Of a DNA stretch of 64,000 nt, positions 24,704 to 35,986 are shown piece by piece (positions within the stretch are counted from its first letter, which is position 1; each line of letters begins with the position of its first letter). Under the pieces are notes generated by a model that worked only from the letters and a program-made list of their open reading frames with translations, did not search any database and had not been told where the DNA came from. The stretch spans positions 124,001 through 188,000 of the forward strand of contig MU008216.1 in NCBI GenBank assembly GCA_010909165.1. The letters are read 5' to 3'. A program made the position numbers and the translations under genes. The DNA is from Anthoceros angustus (taxonomy: Eukaryota > Streptophyta > Anthocerotopsida > Anthocerotales > Anthocerotaceae).

Positions 24704-25010
24704 TGCCTGCGTCTCAATCTCCGAAGCAATTAATGCTTTATGCTTGTAGAATCTCGCGTGGCATGCCAAGCCTCGCCCATCACGATTTTTCTCTCATCAT
24801 GGTATACATTGTACACAACACCATGTAGCGGTCCATACAGGGCCGTCACCGCCATATTTTGCCGAGCACGCACGGCACAACCCCAGTATGCGCACCCACA
24901 CCACAACGAGGTTGTGATATAAACCATGCTTAATTTCATAGTCGTGTGCGGGGAATATGGACTGAGCGCGGGTTGTTTAAAACAAATGAAAGCCAAAGAC
25001 AAACAGCTTA
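24704..25010 (+). repeat. Left terminal inverted repeat of the MULE
   Basis: Reverse-complement partner of 29262-29568. Shared landmarks include 'tctcatcatggtatac', 'caacaccatgtagcggtcca', 'atattttgccgagcacgcac', 'ccacaccacaacgaggttgt' and 'gaaagccaaagacaaa' at the inner edge. Scattered substitutions show that the two ends have aged. Confidence 0.9.
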
Positions 25011-25947
25011 ACCTAAACCAAGCATTCTGGCCACCAAGCGTGCTTCATCCATAGAGTGCCTGCTAAAGGTACCATTTCCTAGACTTGGTCAATTCTGCAC
25101 CAACGATCTAAGTTGGCAAGTTCTGAAGGATTTGAAGATTGCCTACATTCCGTGGAGTAGAGTAGAAGATTTCATTTCTGGTGAATGTTTCAAATGTGTT
25201 GCAAGTTTCTATTGGAAGGATTCAAAGACTCAAAATTCACTGCCACCACCAATTATGCCATCCTTGGACACCACAGTCACATATATCAGGTACCTTTCAC
25301 AACTTCCAAGTTCTCTGCACTGATTTTCCTCACCACGTGGGTTTCCTGGCTTGGTGGCCTCTGTCTATGTGCTTTCTTTGCCTTAAGTTGAAGCCAAATC
25401 TTGCTATTTGTTGTCGTGTGTTTCTGTGTCAGCCAAATCTAGCATACTCTATTTGGCCAAACCTGATATGCTCTGTTTTGCCAAGTCCAGCATGTTCTGC
25501 TTGGGAATCTAGAAGCCCGTAGTTTTCGCTCGAGTTTCATGGTAGCTGTTACTTTATTGAAATAGCAGTGCAAGTTTTCATGCTAAGTTGGGGGCACTTT
25601 TTGCTGGTCGTGCTTTTCGCACAAGCTGTGCTATATTGTCACCAATTTTTGAAGCCCGTGCTTTTCGCACCTTCTTCTAGTACGATATTGTGGGAGCCTA
25701 TGCTACTATATTTTAAGTCACTTGAACATTTATTTCTCACTGGTTTTGGGTCCACTAGAATTCATAGGAAAAAGCCCGTGTCCTGTCGAAAACAGATGTC
25801 CAGAGTCACCTTGTAGAAAGTCTGTGTCATCTATTTGCTTTGTTCTCTACAGCAATGTGACTGTATGCCTTGTTTGTATTCACTCTTTAAACACATGGAC
25901 TGTATATATTGTAAACGCTGATATATTGTGTCCGAATTATGTAGGTA

Positions 25948-27935
25948 TTGGTGTTCATATTGCTCTTATTTCCTGAAGTTGCTCAAATCCTTCTTCATAA
26001 CGGAGCGCACGTAGATTGTGCACGTGATGTCTGTCATGGTCCCTATTATGTGGGACACCCTAAATTGTCTAGAGCTCCTTGGCTCTCGAAAGAGAAAAAG
26101 GATTGGGTTAAACATTATCTTTATTGCAAGGTTTCTATGTCGGAGATTATGCGTCGACATGTTGCAGTTGTGTATGAGAATATGAGTCATTACATAGGAC
26201 ATGAGCGTGGTGGTGACGTTCGAGATGACTACATGCAGCGCAAGGATGTGTTGAACATGAAACGACAAGTGGAAGCAAGTGAGTGGAAACTAGACCCTGA
26301 TGAGGTAAAGTTTACTAAGATGTGGCTCAAAGTGAATGCTGACCTTATCTTCTATAGATCAGAACCTGGTGAACCTTTTATTTTAGGATTGCAAACTCCT
26401 TTCATGCGGCAGATATTCATTAAGCATGGTAACAATAGAGTTTTAGCCATGGACGCCACATTTGGTATGAACAAGTATAGGTACCACTTGTTTACGGTGA
26501 TGATTTTTTATCAACACCTTAATGGTATTCTAGTTGCTTGGGCATTAACACTGGAGGCTACTATACTTTCTTTTATGTCAGCGGAACCTCTTGAAGAGGA
26601 TAAAGTGCATTAGTGCAAGGAAGAAGATCATTTGGACAGCTCGGTCACAGAAATTATGTATGTCGGAGGCCACAATATACTGTCATATGGGGTAAGGTAT
26701 TGTTAGTCTGAGTTATTCTACAAGGAGTGGCACGGAAGTCAACCAACATTTGTTGAGTATTTCAAGAAGCAGTGGGTGACTCTATAGGTATTATTCTCTG
26801 CCCAAAGTGCACTAGTTTCCTTGAGCGGTAAGGGTTGCTTGAATGAATGTTGACATAGTGTCGGCTGTGTGTAATGTTTCACATTTCTTTAAAGCAGACA
26901 TATGGTTGAAGAACTGGAGGATGTTTCTCCACACTGGAGAAAACACCACGTCTGCTTTGGAGGCCTTTCATCGATTCTTGATTGAAAGAGTATCTTTCAC
27001 CAAGGTTGCGTTGCTAGGAAGGCGTATGGATTGGCTTCTGCACCAACTTGTGAACGAGGTAGCACGGTATGATTGGTACCTTGATTTCACCAAGGCTAGG
27101 GGTTACACGCCGAATTCAAAGTTCAAGAAGGTATATGAGCATGTTCTGTCTGCAGCGAGCACCAATCCCAGACGAGGCTGTCATATTCCCATCTGTAGTT
27201 GGATCTAATATTGCATATTGCATGTCCTGTGAGGATAGTGACAAGGCTTACGTCATCAAGGCTGCACACGCTCCATGGGCATTTTGTACTTGCGGGATGG
27301 GGCAAAAAGGATTCATTTACAAACATGTTGTGAAGGTGCAACAAGTCCAATATATTTGAACATAGTTCCCAATTATTGCACCTTGCTTGGTGTACCAATG
27401 GATCTTATGTTCCGGCACAGAAAGAAGGAAGAACATTTCCTGACCTCAATCTAGTTGTGGACGATAAGATGTGATCACATTTTATTCATGTTCATGATAC
27501 AACGGCATAAAGCGGCAATGCTATTGTCATACCTCTTCCCAACAACCTAGGTAGCTTGGAGGAGTTGAAGCTGAAACGACATCGAGACTTGGATGCAATT
27601 TGCATGGGTATTCTAAGCATTGTGGAAGCTTTTGTTTGAGGTTTGCACAATAATGGAACAAGCACAACATCATATTCGGGAGGTTGAAACTCAGGTGGAC
27701 GAGGCCTCAAGCAGTACATCGATATTAGAGGAGTTTGTTCCGAATGACGGGACTAACCGATTGGTGTATTTCAAGGTATTGAAGAACGTTCAAGACCAAA
27801 GAAGAAAAAAGTGTTTACTTTGTGATGCCTTTGTTTTGTTGTTGCTGAAGGCTTGGTTGTGTTTGATGAAGTTTCTGAAGGCTTGTATGTACTTGGTACA
27901 ACCTCTCATCATGAGGAATTTATTGAGATAGTTAG
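25948..27935 (+). pseudogene. MULE transposase (MURA/FAR1-like), degraded
   Basis: The transposase would cut and join the element ends. The open part 25948-26613 has a helical N-terminal region ('KKDWVKHYLYCKVSMSEIM') and the start of the DDE-type catalytic domain, 'VLAMDATFGMNKYRYHLFTV', which retains the first catalytic Asp. The frame is lost after about 26610. Downstream pieces at 26843-27208 ('FLHTGENTTSALEAFHRFLI') and 27069-27359 look like the post-catalytic and SWIM zinc-finger parts; in 'CTCGMGQKGFIYKHVVK' the third SWIM Cys is replaced by Tyr. A further piece at 27.6-27.9 kb is the C-terminal region. Several stops and frame changes make it non-functional unless heavily spliced. Confidence 0.8.
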
Positions 27936-28239
27936 TGGCCTTCTATAGCCTAGACTCCTACCCAGAGCATGTGCGGTTTGATGCCAAGGAAACATATGCA
28001 TGTATTTGGAGTGTGCTTGATGTTCCAGTTGCCTACCTCCCTTGTAAACGTCACCATCTGAAAGACCGTGATGGTTTTCCCTGTTCACTAGCTTAATTCA
28101 CAAATTAGCATGATACCCAACCCAGACAGCAATACGGCATGAAGCACGCCAACGATGGTGCAGTGGCAAGTTTTGGTTAGTCCTCTCGATTCGTGGAACT
28201 TCCAATTCATCATTGCTGCCCATGCTATCAGGAATGGGG

Positions 28240-28560
28240 CATGCTTCTCTTTCTCTTCACAAGGAGACACGGCGAGTCTGTATCTCTGGAGGATTTCTGG
28301 CAATCATGGTCTTGGCTTCCATGGAGCCGAAGTTGAGCCCCAGATAAATCCAGCGCTGAAAGGGATGTAGGCCAGGGCGTTTCGGGAGGTTGCCGCAGAC
28401 ACTTCGTGGGGCTTGCAGTCCTAGTAGTCATCGCCCCAAATCTCCGACAGCTGATGCATCACGACGATGGGAATTTGCACAAACGTGCCAGCAAGCATCT
28501 CCATGTTCCCCAGCTTGTGCCGCTCCTTTACCACCCGCGACAAGCTGCCCAGATAGAGCC
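28240..28560 (-). pseudogene. Captured cytochrome P450 fragment (CYP72-clan-like), broken
   Basis: Read on the minus strand from 28545 down: 'VVKERHKLGNMEMLAGTFVQ' then 'IPIVVMHQLSEIWGDD', followed by a TAG, then 'RNALAYIPFSAG', and after frame changes 'LGLNFGSMEAKTMIARILQR' and 'YRLAVSPC'. This is the order of the C-terminal part of a plant CYP72-clan P450: pre-PERF strand, heme-binding FxxG segment, then the L helix. The haem-ligand Cys region is shortened and the Cys is not in frame. An in-frame stop and at least two frameshifts mark it as a pseudogene fragment. Its place inside the MULE, opposite to the transposase, suggests capture by the element. Confidence 0.8.
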
Positions 28561-29170
28561 GCCTCCGGCCTCGGCCTCGGCCTCGCCCCCGTCCCCGCGC
28601 CTCGACCCCATCCGCGCGTTGCGGCCTCGACCCTGCCCCCGCGCCGCGACCTCAACCCGTCCCTGCGCCTCGGCCTCGACTCTATCCCGTGCCCTCCCAC
28701 CCACGCACCTCCCCGCCCCATACCCTCCTCGCCCCGCGCCCTCCCTGCCCCTGTGCCCTCCTCACCCCAGTGCCCTCCCCGCCACACTGCGCCCTCCCCT
28801 CGTCCCCGCGCCCTACCGTCCCCATGCACGGGCCTCGACCCCGTCCCGTCCCCATGCCCTCCCGTCCCTCGCCCTCCCTGCCACACGTGCCCTCCCCGCG
28901 TCCCCGCGCCCTACCTGTCCTCATGCACGGGCCTCGACCCCGTCCCCGTGCCCTCCCGTCCCTCGCCCTCCTGCCACACCGCGCCCTCCCCGCGTCTCCG
29001 CGCCCTCCCCGTCCGCGCCCTCCCCATCCCCGCGCCCTCCCCGCCACACTGCACCTCCCATCCCTACCCACCCGCTCTCGACTCCAGCCCATGCCCTACC
29101 CGCCCACCATCCTGTTCCCCGTCCCCTGCGCCCCCATCCCTAGCCGATCCCCGCTCCTAGATTCCGCTCC
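28550..29170. repeat. C-rich, almost G-free low-complexity block
   Basis: The plus strand is dominated by 'cgccctcccc(g/a)' and 'cctcgaccccgtccc' words; 'gggcctcgaccccgtccc' appears near 28828 and 28930, so the block has partly grown by tandem duplication (about 102-bp offset). All frames stay open on both strands because of composition, not because of a gene. The minus strand carries many runs of three or more G. Confidence 0.8.
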
Positions 29171-29261
29171 CGCTGCATTCAGATCGCTCCTACCTTCCGC
29201 TCTTCGCTGCCTTCAGATCCTCGCTCTTGGCTTCCGCTCCACTCTTGGCTTCCGCTCCATG

Positions 29262-29568
29262 TTTATCTATTTGTCTTTGGCTTTCGTTTGTTTGAAACAG
29301 CCCGCGCTCAATTCATACTCCCCGCGCACGGTTCTGAAATTAAGCATGGTTTATATCACAACCTCGTTGTGGTGTGGGTGGGTATACTAGGGTTATGGCG
29401 TGCGTGCTCGGCAAAATATGGCAGTGACGGCCCTGGATGGACCGCTACATGGTGTTGTGTACAGTGTATACCATGATGAGAGAGAAACTGTGATGGACGG
29501 GGCATGGCATGCCACTCGAGATTCTACATGCGTGAAGCATTAATTGCTTCCGAGATTGAGACGCAGGA
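29262..29568 (-). repeat. Right terminal inverted repeat of the MULE
   Basis: Partner of 24704-25010 in inverted orientation; see that entry for shared landmarks. The outer end is at 'gagacgcagg' (29558-29567). Confidence 0.9.
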
Positions 29569-29706
29569 AGCAATTCACCTCACTTTAGTTTCAGCGGGTC
29601 ACAAATTTTGATGAAGTCGATGGCTGTAGCTAAAATCAGTTTTCTTTTCACCATCTTACAAGAGCATTTGAACATCGACTGATATCTTTAATAGCCAGAT
29701 GCAGTC

Positions 29707-32700
29707 TCAGTCTACAGGAAGACTGATGTTGGAGGCGGAAGAGCCGGATCGCAAGTGCCAAGGATGAGAAATGGGGTATGTGTCCGGGTAGTTGTAGGGG
29801 CTGGCCTTGTCTCGTGCTTCAATAGAGCTCTCTTCCAAGTCGATGGCCAGTTGGATGTGGCGCACCACGTCGGCCATGACGGGGCGGCCCCGCTGGTGCA
29901 TGTTTACGCACCTCATGGCAACGTCTGCCAGCTTCTGCGCTGCGTCGGGGCTGTAATCCGTGTCCAGTCTGGGATCCATTAGCGCTGACAAGTGACCACC
30001 TTTCAAACGCCGCGTCACCTGATACAAATCCAGTTGGTTTAGGGCAAGCTGAATAAATACAGAAGGTGGATACACAAGGGTGGCGAGGAGCATACAAATT
30101 CGATGATGCCTCGTTCGTGGGGAGCCATGTCTGAGTCGTCCAGAGCGATGGGTGGCCGACCACACAGTATCTCCATGAGGACTACTCCGAAGCTGTAGAC
30201 ATCGCTCTTCTCTGTGAGCGTGCTGGTCCGGTAGTATCTGAGAAGCCCAAGTTATGAGAAGTCATTATTGGAAGGAAGGGCCAGAACAGGTGATAGGGGA
30301 AGGTCGGGGTTGGTGGGGAGAAACCTACTCAGGATCCAGGTATCCTGTTGTGCCCTTGATGATGATGCTTTTGTGGTCCACCTGACCGGGGGTTTTCCTC
30401 GACAGACCGAAATCCGCCACCTTCGGCTCCAGCTTGTGGGTTAAGAAGATGTTACTGCTCTTCACATCCCGGTGAATGATCCGGGATCGGTGCAGGTGCT
30501 CTAGACCTATTATCACAAGATGTGTGTCAGCGGTAACAAATGGATTGGAATCACTCAAAGCTGTTAACTGTTACCTTCAGCTGCGCCTTTTGCAATGTCG
30601 AGCCTGCATCTCCAGCTAAGAGGGTTTACGGCAGCATCTCGGCCTGCAAAGGAAAGGCTGAGAGACCGTGAAAAACTGGCGTGCCATTGGACGCTTGGAA
30701 CATGAACTACAGAAGCCGTGTGTAGTAGTGTCATACCATAGAGCCGGGTTTTCAAGTCTCCTCCAGCCATGAACTCGTATAGGAGAATGAGGTGCGTGCT
30801 TTGCTCACAATAGCCCACCATTGACACCAAGTTCTTATGATGAAGCTGTGCCAGCAGATCAACCTGGGGAAACCAGATGCATTCTACAGTCAGGGTACCA
30901 ATTCCAAAGAGGTTGAGCTGGACTACCAGAAAAAAATTGCAGTGGAGGGTGATGAGCTATCCACCTCGTTGAAAAATTCTCTGTATGTTTGGTGAGACTG
31001 CCCAGACAAGATCTTGACAGCAACTTCTTGTTTCTGAGCGATAACTCCGTAATAGACAGGCCCAAAACTCCCTTCTCCAATCTTCCTGGAGTACCTCTTG
31101 GTGGCGTCGTGGACACCGCTCAAACTAAACTCCTTGACCTCACTTTGGAACTTGAAGCCAGGAGCATGGTTAGCCTCATCTGCATGGACGAGTTCAGGAG
31201 TTGAAGTTTTAAACCAGCGATAAATCAAACCCAGGGCATCATCAACAAACACCAACAAACAGAACATATGCAAAAAAGCTTGCAAAAGGCGATGTATGGA
31301 CTTGCCAGCAGCACGTGCCGCGTGAGGTGGGGAGGCTGAGTTTGTACTGGCTCGCCTTCCCCGAACCTCGGACCAGTAGAAGAGCCCTATCGCAAAGAGA
31401 ACTAGGATAACGAAAAGGGAAGCAGCCACGCCGACAATGACGGGAACTACCAAGCCGGGTCCCTTTTTGGACATCATATTCTCAGCATTCTTTGATGGCC
31501 CCTGTTGAAGACCGACAGCAGGTGGGCCGGCGGAAGGGGCCGGTCCGCCAAGAACACATAAAGGGCCCGTACATTGGAGCTCTGTGTTTCCAAAATACCT
31601 GCCACCAACATGGTAAAGATGAGATTCTATGACTAGTTCGGAGAGATCAGAATGTATTATTTGCGCTGTTTTCTGGGTCGGATTTCTGTAATACTTGAAA
31701 TTTGGGCCAAGTCGTTGGATGAGTGAGGCGGGGACAGTGCCGGTGAAGTAATTGTTTGAGAGATCTCTGAGTGGACGCAGCCAGCACTGAAAAGTCGTTA
31801 GTATGAAACAGAACAAACAAGAGCGGGTTTATTCCACAAAGGTCCCACGATCTAATGTCGACTTACAATTGTTTGAGGGCAGGAAGAGTTTCTAGCCAGA
31901 CTGGAATGGGACCGGTGAATAAGTTGTCAGAAATGTCTCTGTGGAATCCACACCATGTGCAATCAGTCCTGAGAAGGATGAGAAGTAAGGACCAATTGAT
32001 GATGAGCTCGGGATACTTACAGGACCTCTAAAGCTGTCAATGAACCCAAGGAGCTTGGTAGGCCGCCACTGAAAGAGTTGTCTTGGAGGTTTCTATGTGG
32101 TAGACAGACAACACAAAGTGAGCCTCCCAGTGAGAACGCTAAAAGAGGGTCGTTTTTGACAAAAAGCAGATGACACGTACAAGTTTACCAATGAGGTTAA
32201 ACTTCCTAAGCTGAGTGGAAGATTACCACCCATTTTGTCCCCTCCCAGATCTCTGCCAACATACATCTGGAGTGTCAGAAACCTTAAGCTCCCTAAACCC
32301 AGGTCACCGAAGACGCTCTTGTTTGGGGATGGATACTCACAAGGAAGTTACGGTTGAGGTGGTGTTGTCACAGGTAAGCTCATCCCAGGGAACAGGTCCA
32401 CATGGATCTCCAACCCAGGTATCGAGACCCCACAGGGTTTTCAACTCCATCAACGCCTGAACTGCAAGCAGAAGCCAGAAACCTTTTGTCAAGTGCGACA
32501 CCATTCTGTTTGTTGATGGCATGACTAGTTGAGAGGTTCTTGCGAGGAGGTGATGGGCCACACCTCACCTTGAAGGGGATCAGTGCCTGGTCGAACGTCC
32601 ACTACGGTGTAGAGCTCGTCGGCATTCACAAGCGGATCCAGAATGGTGAGCCCATTCCTGGCCAAGGTAACACTGATGGAGGTGGTGCCGTCCAGGATGC

Positions 32701-34070
32701 TCACATTCCGGTACCCCCACTGGTATGTCTGAAAGGGCCGGGTGTCGAGTGGCGTGAGACTCACATTGGTGGGCGCTTGGAATGTGGATGAGTACTCAAT
32801 TACACGTCTGCCATTTCGATTCATGGACGTACATCGGTGAAAACAAGCTACTTGAAGTCAAGTGAAAGAAAACAGAAGCAACTTACATGTCTGCAGAAGC
32901 GTTGAGCTCGGCGAACATCTGGGACATGAAGATGAGGGAACCAGGTTGTACATTGATGTCTCGCGTGTAGGAGATGCTAGGGGCAGTGATGGCTGTTTGC
33001 ATTACTACCGATGGAGGCTCCTCTCCCGAGGTCTCAACCATCTGCCCTGGTGGTGCCGAGATGTCCCTCACCAGGCCATTCAAAGACGGCACCACTTGCA
33101 GATATGGAGGCCAAATCCGATCAAGCGCGTCTTCCGGAAATCTGCAGACAACAGGCAACTAGTCTGATGAGGCCCGCCAAACCTTTTGGAGACTCCCATG
33201 ACTGGACACGTACCTGCGAGAGGAGACCCGCTCGCCGAAGTTGATCCGGCTAAGGAGATAAAGATTCACCCGACGCGGAAGAAAAGTGGCCGTGTAGATA
33301 GCGCCCGGAAGAGGTCTGAGTTCCAGCGAATTCACAAAGGGCGCGTCGAGCTGCGTCCGGATCAAGCATACACTCACGCTGGTTGCAATGGCAGGGGCCG
33401 TTACTGCCTCGAAGTAGACGACGGCGGGGCTGGTGCCCTGTATAGTCAGGTCTTGCCACAATGTGGCATCCACGGCAATCTGCAGCATCCAGTACCTCAC
33501 AATGTATTGGCACCAGCTAAATGAAACTTCCTCCACGGACACAGAAAACTGCGCTTGCAAGCGAGATGTGAGGACCTTGAACCGAATGGTGGCGGAACGA
33601 CGCAAGTCGTAATTTCCGTAGTAGAAGCCCAGCCTGATGAGATTCACGCTGTTGAGCACCACAGGAAGCTCGTAGCAATTTTTGTTGGGGGAAGATCCGG
33701 GCGGAAAGTATCGCAAAGTCCGGAGCTCCAAGGCCAAGTCGGTGGGAGCACGGGACAGATCCACCGGGCTGGACTCCCCAGTGGTGGTGAAGTTGCCATC
33801 GGCCTGCCAGGCAATGGAGGTGACAGGATCCACGAATCCACTACCGGCGGGACCACCACAATTCAAGCTCGTGAATCCTGTGCACACCACAGAGCGTGCG
33901 GTCCGCATAAAAAACGGGGAGCAGTGGAAATGCAAGCGGCAGGAGACACGGATCAAGATCCCGCTGGCAAACGTACCTGTTTGAGCAGCTGTCGGGAAGA
34001 GAAGCAAGGGAGCAAGAGCCAGGAGCAGCAAGAAGGTGGAGCAGTGCGCCCCCGGAGCCGCAGATGTCAT
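29707..34070 (-). CDS. Malectin-like LRR receptor kinase (LRR-I type)
   Basis: Plasma-membrane receptor kinase. ATG at 34070 begins a signal peptide ([20 protein letters not shown]). A malectin-like ectodomain follows over three exons (about 33.16-34.0, 32.88-33.16, 32.53-32.82 kb). Next is the LRR N-cap '[18 protein letters not shown]' and about four LRRs in small exons of roughly 70 bp (31.7-32.46 kb). A transmembrane helix lies near 31.36-31.45 kb ('[20 protein letters not shown]'). The kinase has the Gly loop '[11 protein letters not shown]', 'VAVKIL', an RD-type loop '[12 protein letters not shown]', 'ADFGLSRK', and activation-loop end 'GTTGYLDPE' (30.3-31.1 kb). The C-terminal lobe ends in the exons at 29.7-30.2 kb. 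All catalytic residues appear present. The closest Arabidopsis relatives by layout are LRR-I receptor kinases such as At1g67720/At2g37050. Exon limits are approximate. Confidence 0.85.
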
Positions 34071-35050
34071 GCTTGCAGCCTCCCCTGAATTCGGCAGCGG
34101 TAGGGTTCACATTGCGGCCAGGAAGGAAAGCGTTCTGCCTGCTCGTCAGCCGGAAGCAGGAGCGGGCCGTGATCGCCTGGGAAGGAGCCAAAATCCATCT
34201 CCGGGCCCGGGAGCGAGGGAGAATGCGAAGGCGGACGTCACCATTTGCGGCGGCAGAGGCGGCAGACAGCAGGCTCCCCAAGTTAGCTGTTCCCTCGGAG
34301 CTGCGCGTCGTGGGGAAAGGCATCGGGGCCACAACGCCATTTTCTTTTTCGGTGCCACAGACGGAGCCGAGCGTTGTCGTTTGCAGAAAGGCTGCAGCCG
34401 GGACTCCCGTGGCCGGGATAGCCGGTGTTCGGGGGAGGGCGCAAGTCAACCCGTTGTACGGCTTCACACATGTGGTCATGTGCCTCTCTAGGGTTTCCCG
34501 TTGCCTGTTGCCTGTTGCCTGTTGCCTGTTGCCTGTTGCCTGTTGCCTGTTGCCCCCGGCGGATCACTTGTGGTCGCGAGTCGTGACTGCTCCTCGTCTG
34601 ATGAGTCGTGAGGTCGTGGCGTTTTCCAGTATGCAATTCCCGATTCTCGCGGCGCACAAAAGCACAGACCTGACGACACCAACCACCAACCGGATTGAGC
34701 AGCGTACAGCAACAGGGCCCGGGGGCGAACACTTTGCAAATTGCTATTTGCCTTCTCTGCATGCAGCCGTCCGTGTTTGTGGTGATCACGCTTGAGCTTG
34801 ATTCCGCTCTTGTCATTTTTATGCAGGACCAGCAATTTGGAAACGGCGCGCTTCCCCGACCACCGTCGACTCTGGACTCCTGGAAGCCATTGGTTTGGGC
34901 CACGAAAACATCCCTCAGCCAACAGCCAGAAGTAGCCAAACAGGTTGGTCCCACGGGATCTGTCACGCTCACCTGAAACCTGCAGGTGTACGTTCCCGTT
35001 TCCTGCTCATCGCCGGCCCTCCTGTGCGCCCATTCCCGGATACTTCACAA
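34071..35050. other. Upstream region of the receptor kinase, with a heptamer repeat
   Basis: GC-rich to 34.5 kb, then the heptamer repeat listed separately. Long overlapping open frames on both strands have no recognisable domain. It probably contains the promoter and 5' leader of the minus-strand kinase gene. Confidence 0.4.
34499..34555. repeat. Heptanucleotide microsatellite (GTTGCCT)n, ~8 units
   Basis: A perfect 7-bp tandem array 'gttgcct' of about eight units, within the 5' flank of the receptor-kinase gene. Confidence 0.95.
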
Positions 35051-35056
35051 CCTGCC

Positions 35057-35880
35057 CTACCTTACCCCTGCCCAGGACTGTAGATTTACCACTTGCCCTC
35101 CACAAGGACTCTCGTCTTCAATCCAATCGATGCAAGGCTTCCACATGCTTTCAGCACACCGACACAAAATTCCAGCTGCCTGGCGACATTTCACTATTTG
35201 GTAAAGTGTCCAACACATACGTGGATCAGCAAGGTTAGCATCAGCAAGGTTGCCGCATTTCGCATACATATGGACTAACGTGCTCCGGGCAAGTACATTT
35301 GAGTCATAAAACCATCTCACAACTTCAGCTTGAATTTGGTTGCCTTTGGCCACATACTCTACTTTGAGTGCCTACCCATCAACAAGTGTTCCTTCTTCCA
35401 TGGCTGCGAGGCTCCCACTTGCTTTCAGCACAATCGCACATGTCCCAGTATCTGCTCTTTTTATACCTTCCTTGCATCAGCCATGTTGCGAAACTTTGCA
35501 CACATGAGTGCAGTAGAATTGCTGACATTCATATCCGAGTAGAAACCCCTCCGATTCACTCCGACATGAATCTGCCTGCTTGGCTTTTTCCAAAAACCCG
35601 TACCCGGTGGTCACTCGTTGTCGTGTCATCCTCGCTGGCTGCCAAGCTACCGTAGGCTTTCAGCAAGCTTGGGAAAGTCCGATGGTTGGGCGTCACGCCT
35701 TGCTCTTGCATCTCGGAACAAAGTTGCCAAGCTCTCTCCTTGTCCCTGCTGGGCATGTCCTGCAATCATGGCATTCCATGAAAGTACATCCCGCTCAACG
35801 AAAAAAAGCAAAACCCTGCTGAGCCTCTACCATGTTTGCACATGCTGCCCACCTATCGAACAAACTCATGCCCCCGAGTA
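35057..35880 (-). pseudogene. Relic of a PPR gene
   Basis: Minus-strand pieces in different frames keep PPR motif signatures: 'LARSTLVHMYAKCGNLADA' near 35.26 kb, 'TALMCAKFRNMADARKV' near 35.5 kb, and 'WQLCSEMQEQGVTPNHRTFP' followed by 'SLLKAYGSLA' at 35.6-35.75 kb. They occur in the order expected for a PPR array but are separated by stops and frameshifts, with no long open frame. It lies head-to-head with the intact PPR gene at 36-38.5 kb and may be a decayed relative of it. Confidence 0.7.
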
Positions 35881-35986
35881 CTGAGTAGGCTCAGAAGAAG
35901 GTATCTGCTTCGCTGGAGGCTGGACACGTTCTTCTTGGGTTTTCTGATACCCTTTGAGAGCCTCCTGACCTCTGACGTACCCCTAA

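Larger units (their letters stand above)
24704..29568 (+). mobile_element. Mutator-like (MULE) DNA transposon, complete but decayed, ~4.86 kb
   Basis: Inverted ends of about 305 bp (24704-25010 and 29262-29568) are highly similar: the left end begins 'cctgcgtctcaatctc' and the right end closes with its complement 'gagattgagacgcagg'. Between them lie a broken MULE/FAR1-type transposase on the plus strand (25.95-27.93 kb), a broken cytochrome P450 fragment on the minus strand (28.24-28.56 kb), and a C-rich low-complexity block (28.55-29.17 kb). Long inverted ends plus this transposase family are characteristic of Mutator elements. A 9-bp target duplication is not clear by eye at either boundary, so the insertion may be old or the exact ends may be off by a few bases. 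Confidence 0.85.

Noticed and set aside
28390-29390. Long Pro/Arg/Ala-rich open frames on both strands
   Set aside because: They arise from the C-rich composition, which removes stop codons in all frames. No domain, start context or splice site supports them.
34064-34795. 243-codon plus-strand open frame upstream of the receptor kinase
   Set aside because: It is antisense to the kinase leader, includes the heptamer repeat, and has no recognisable domain.
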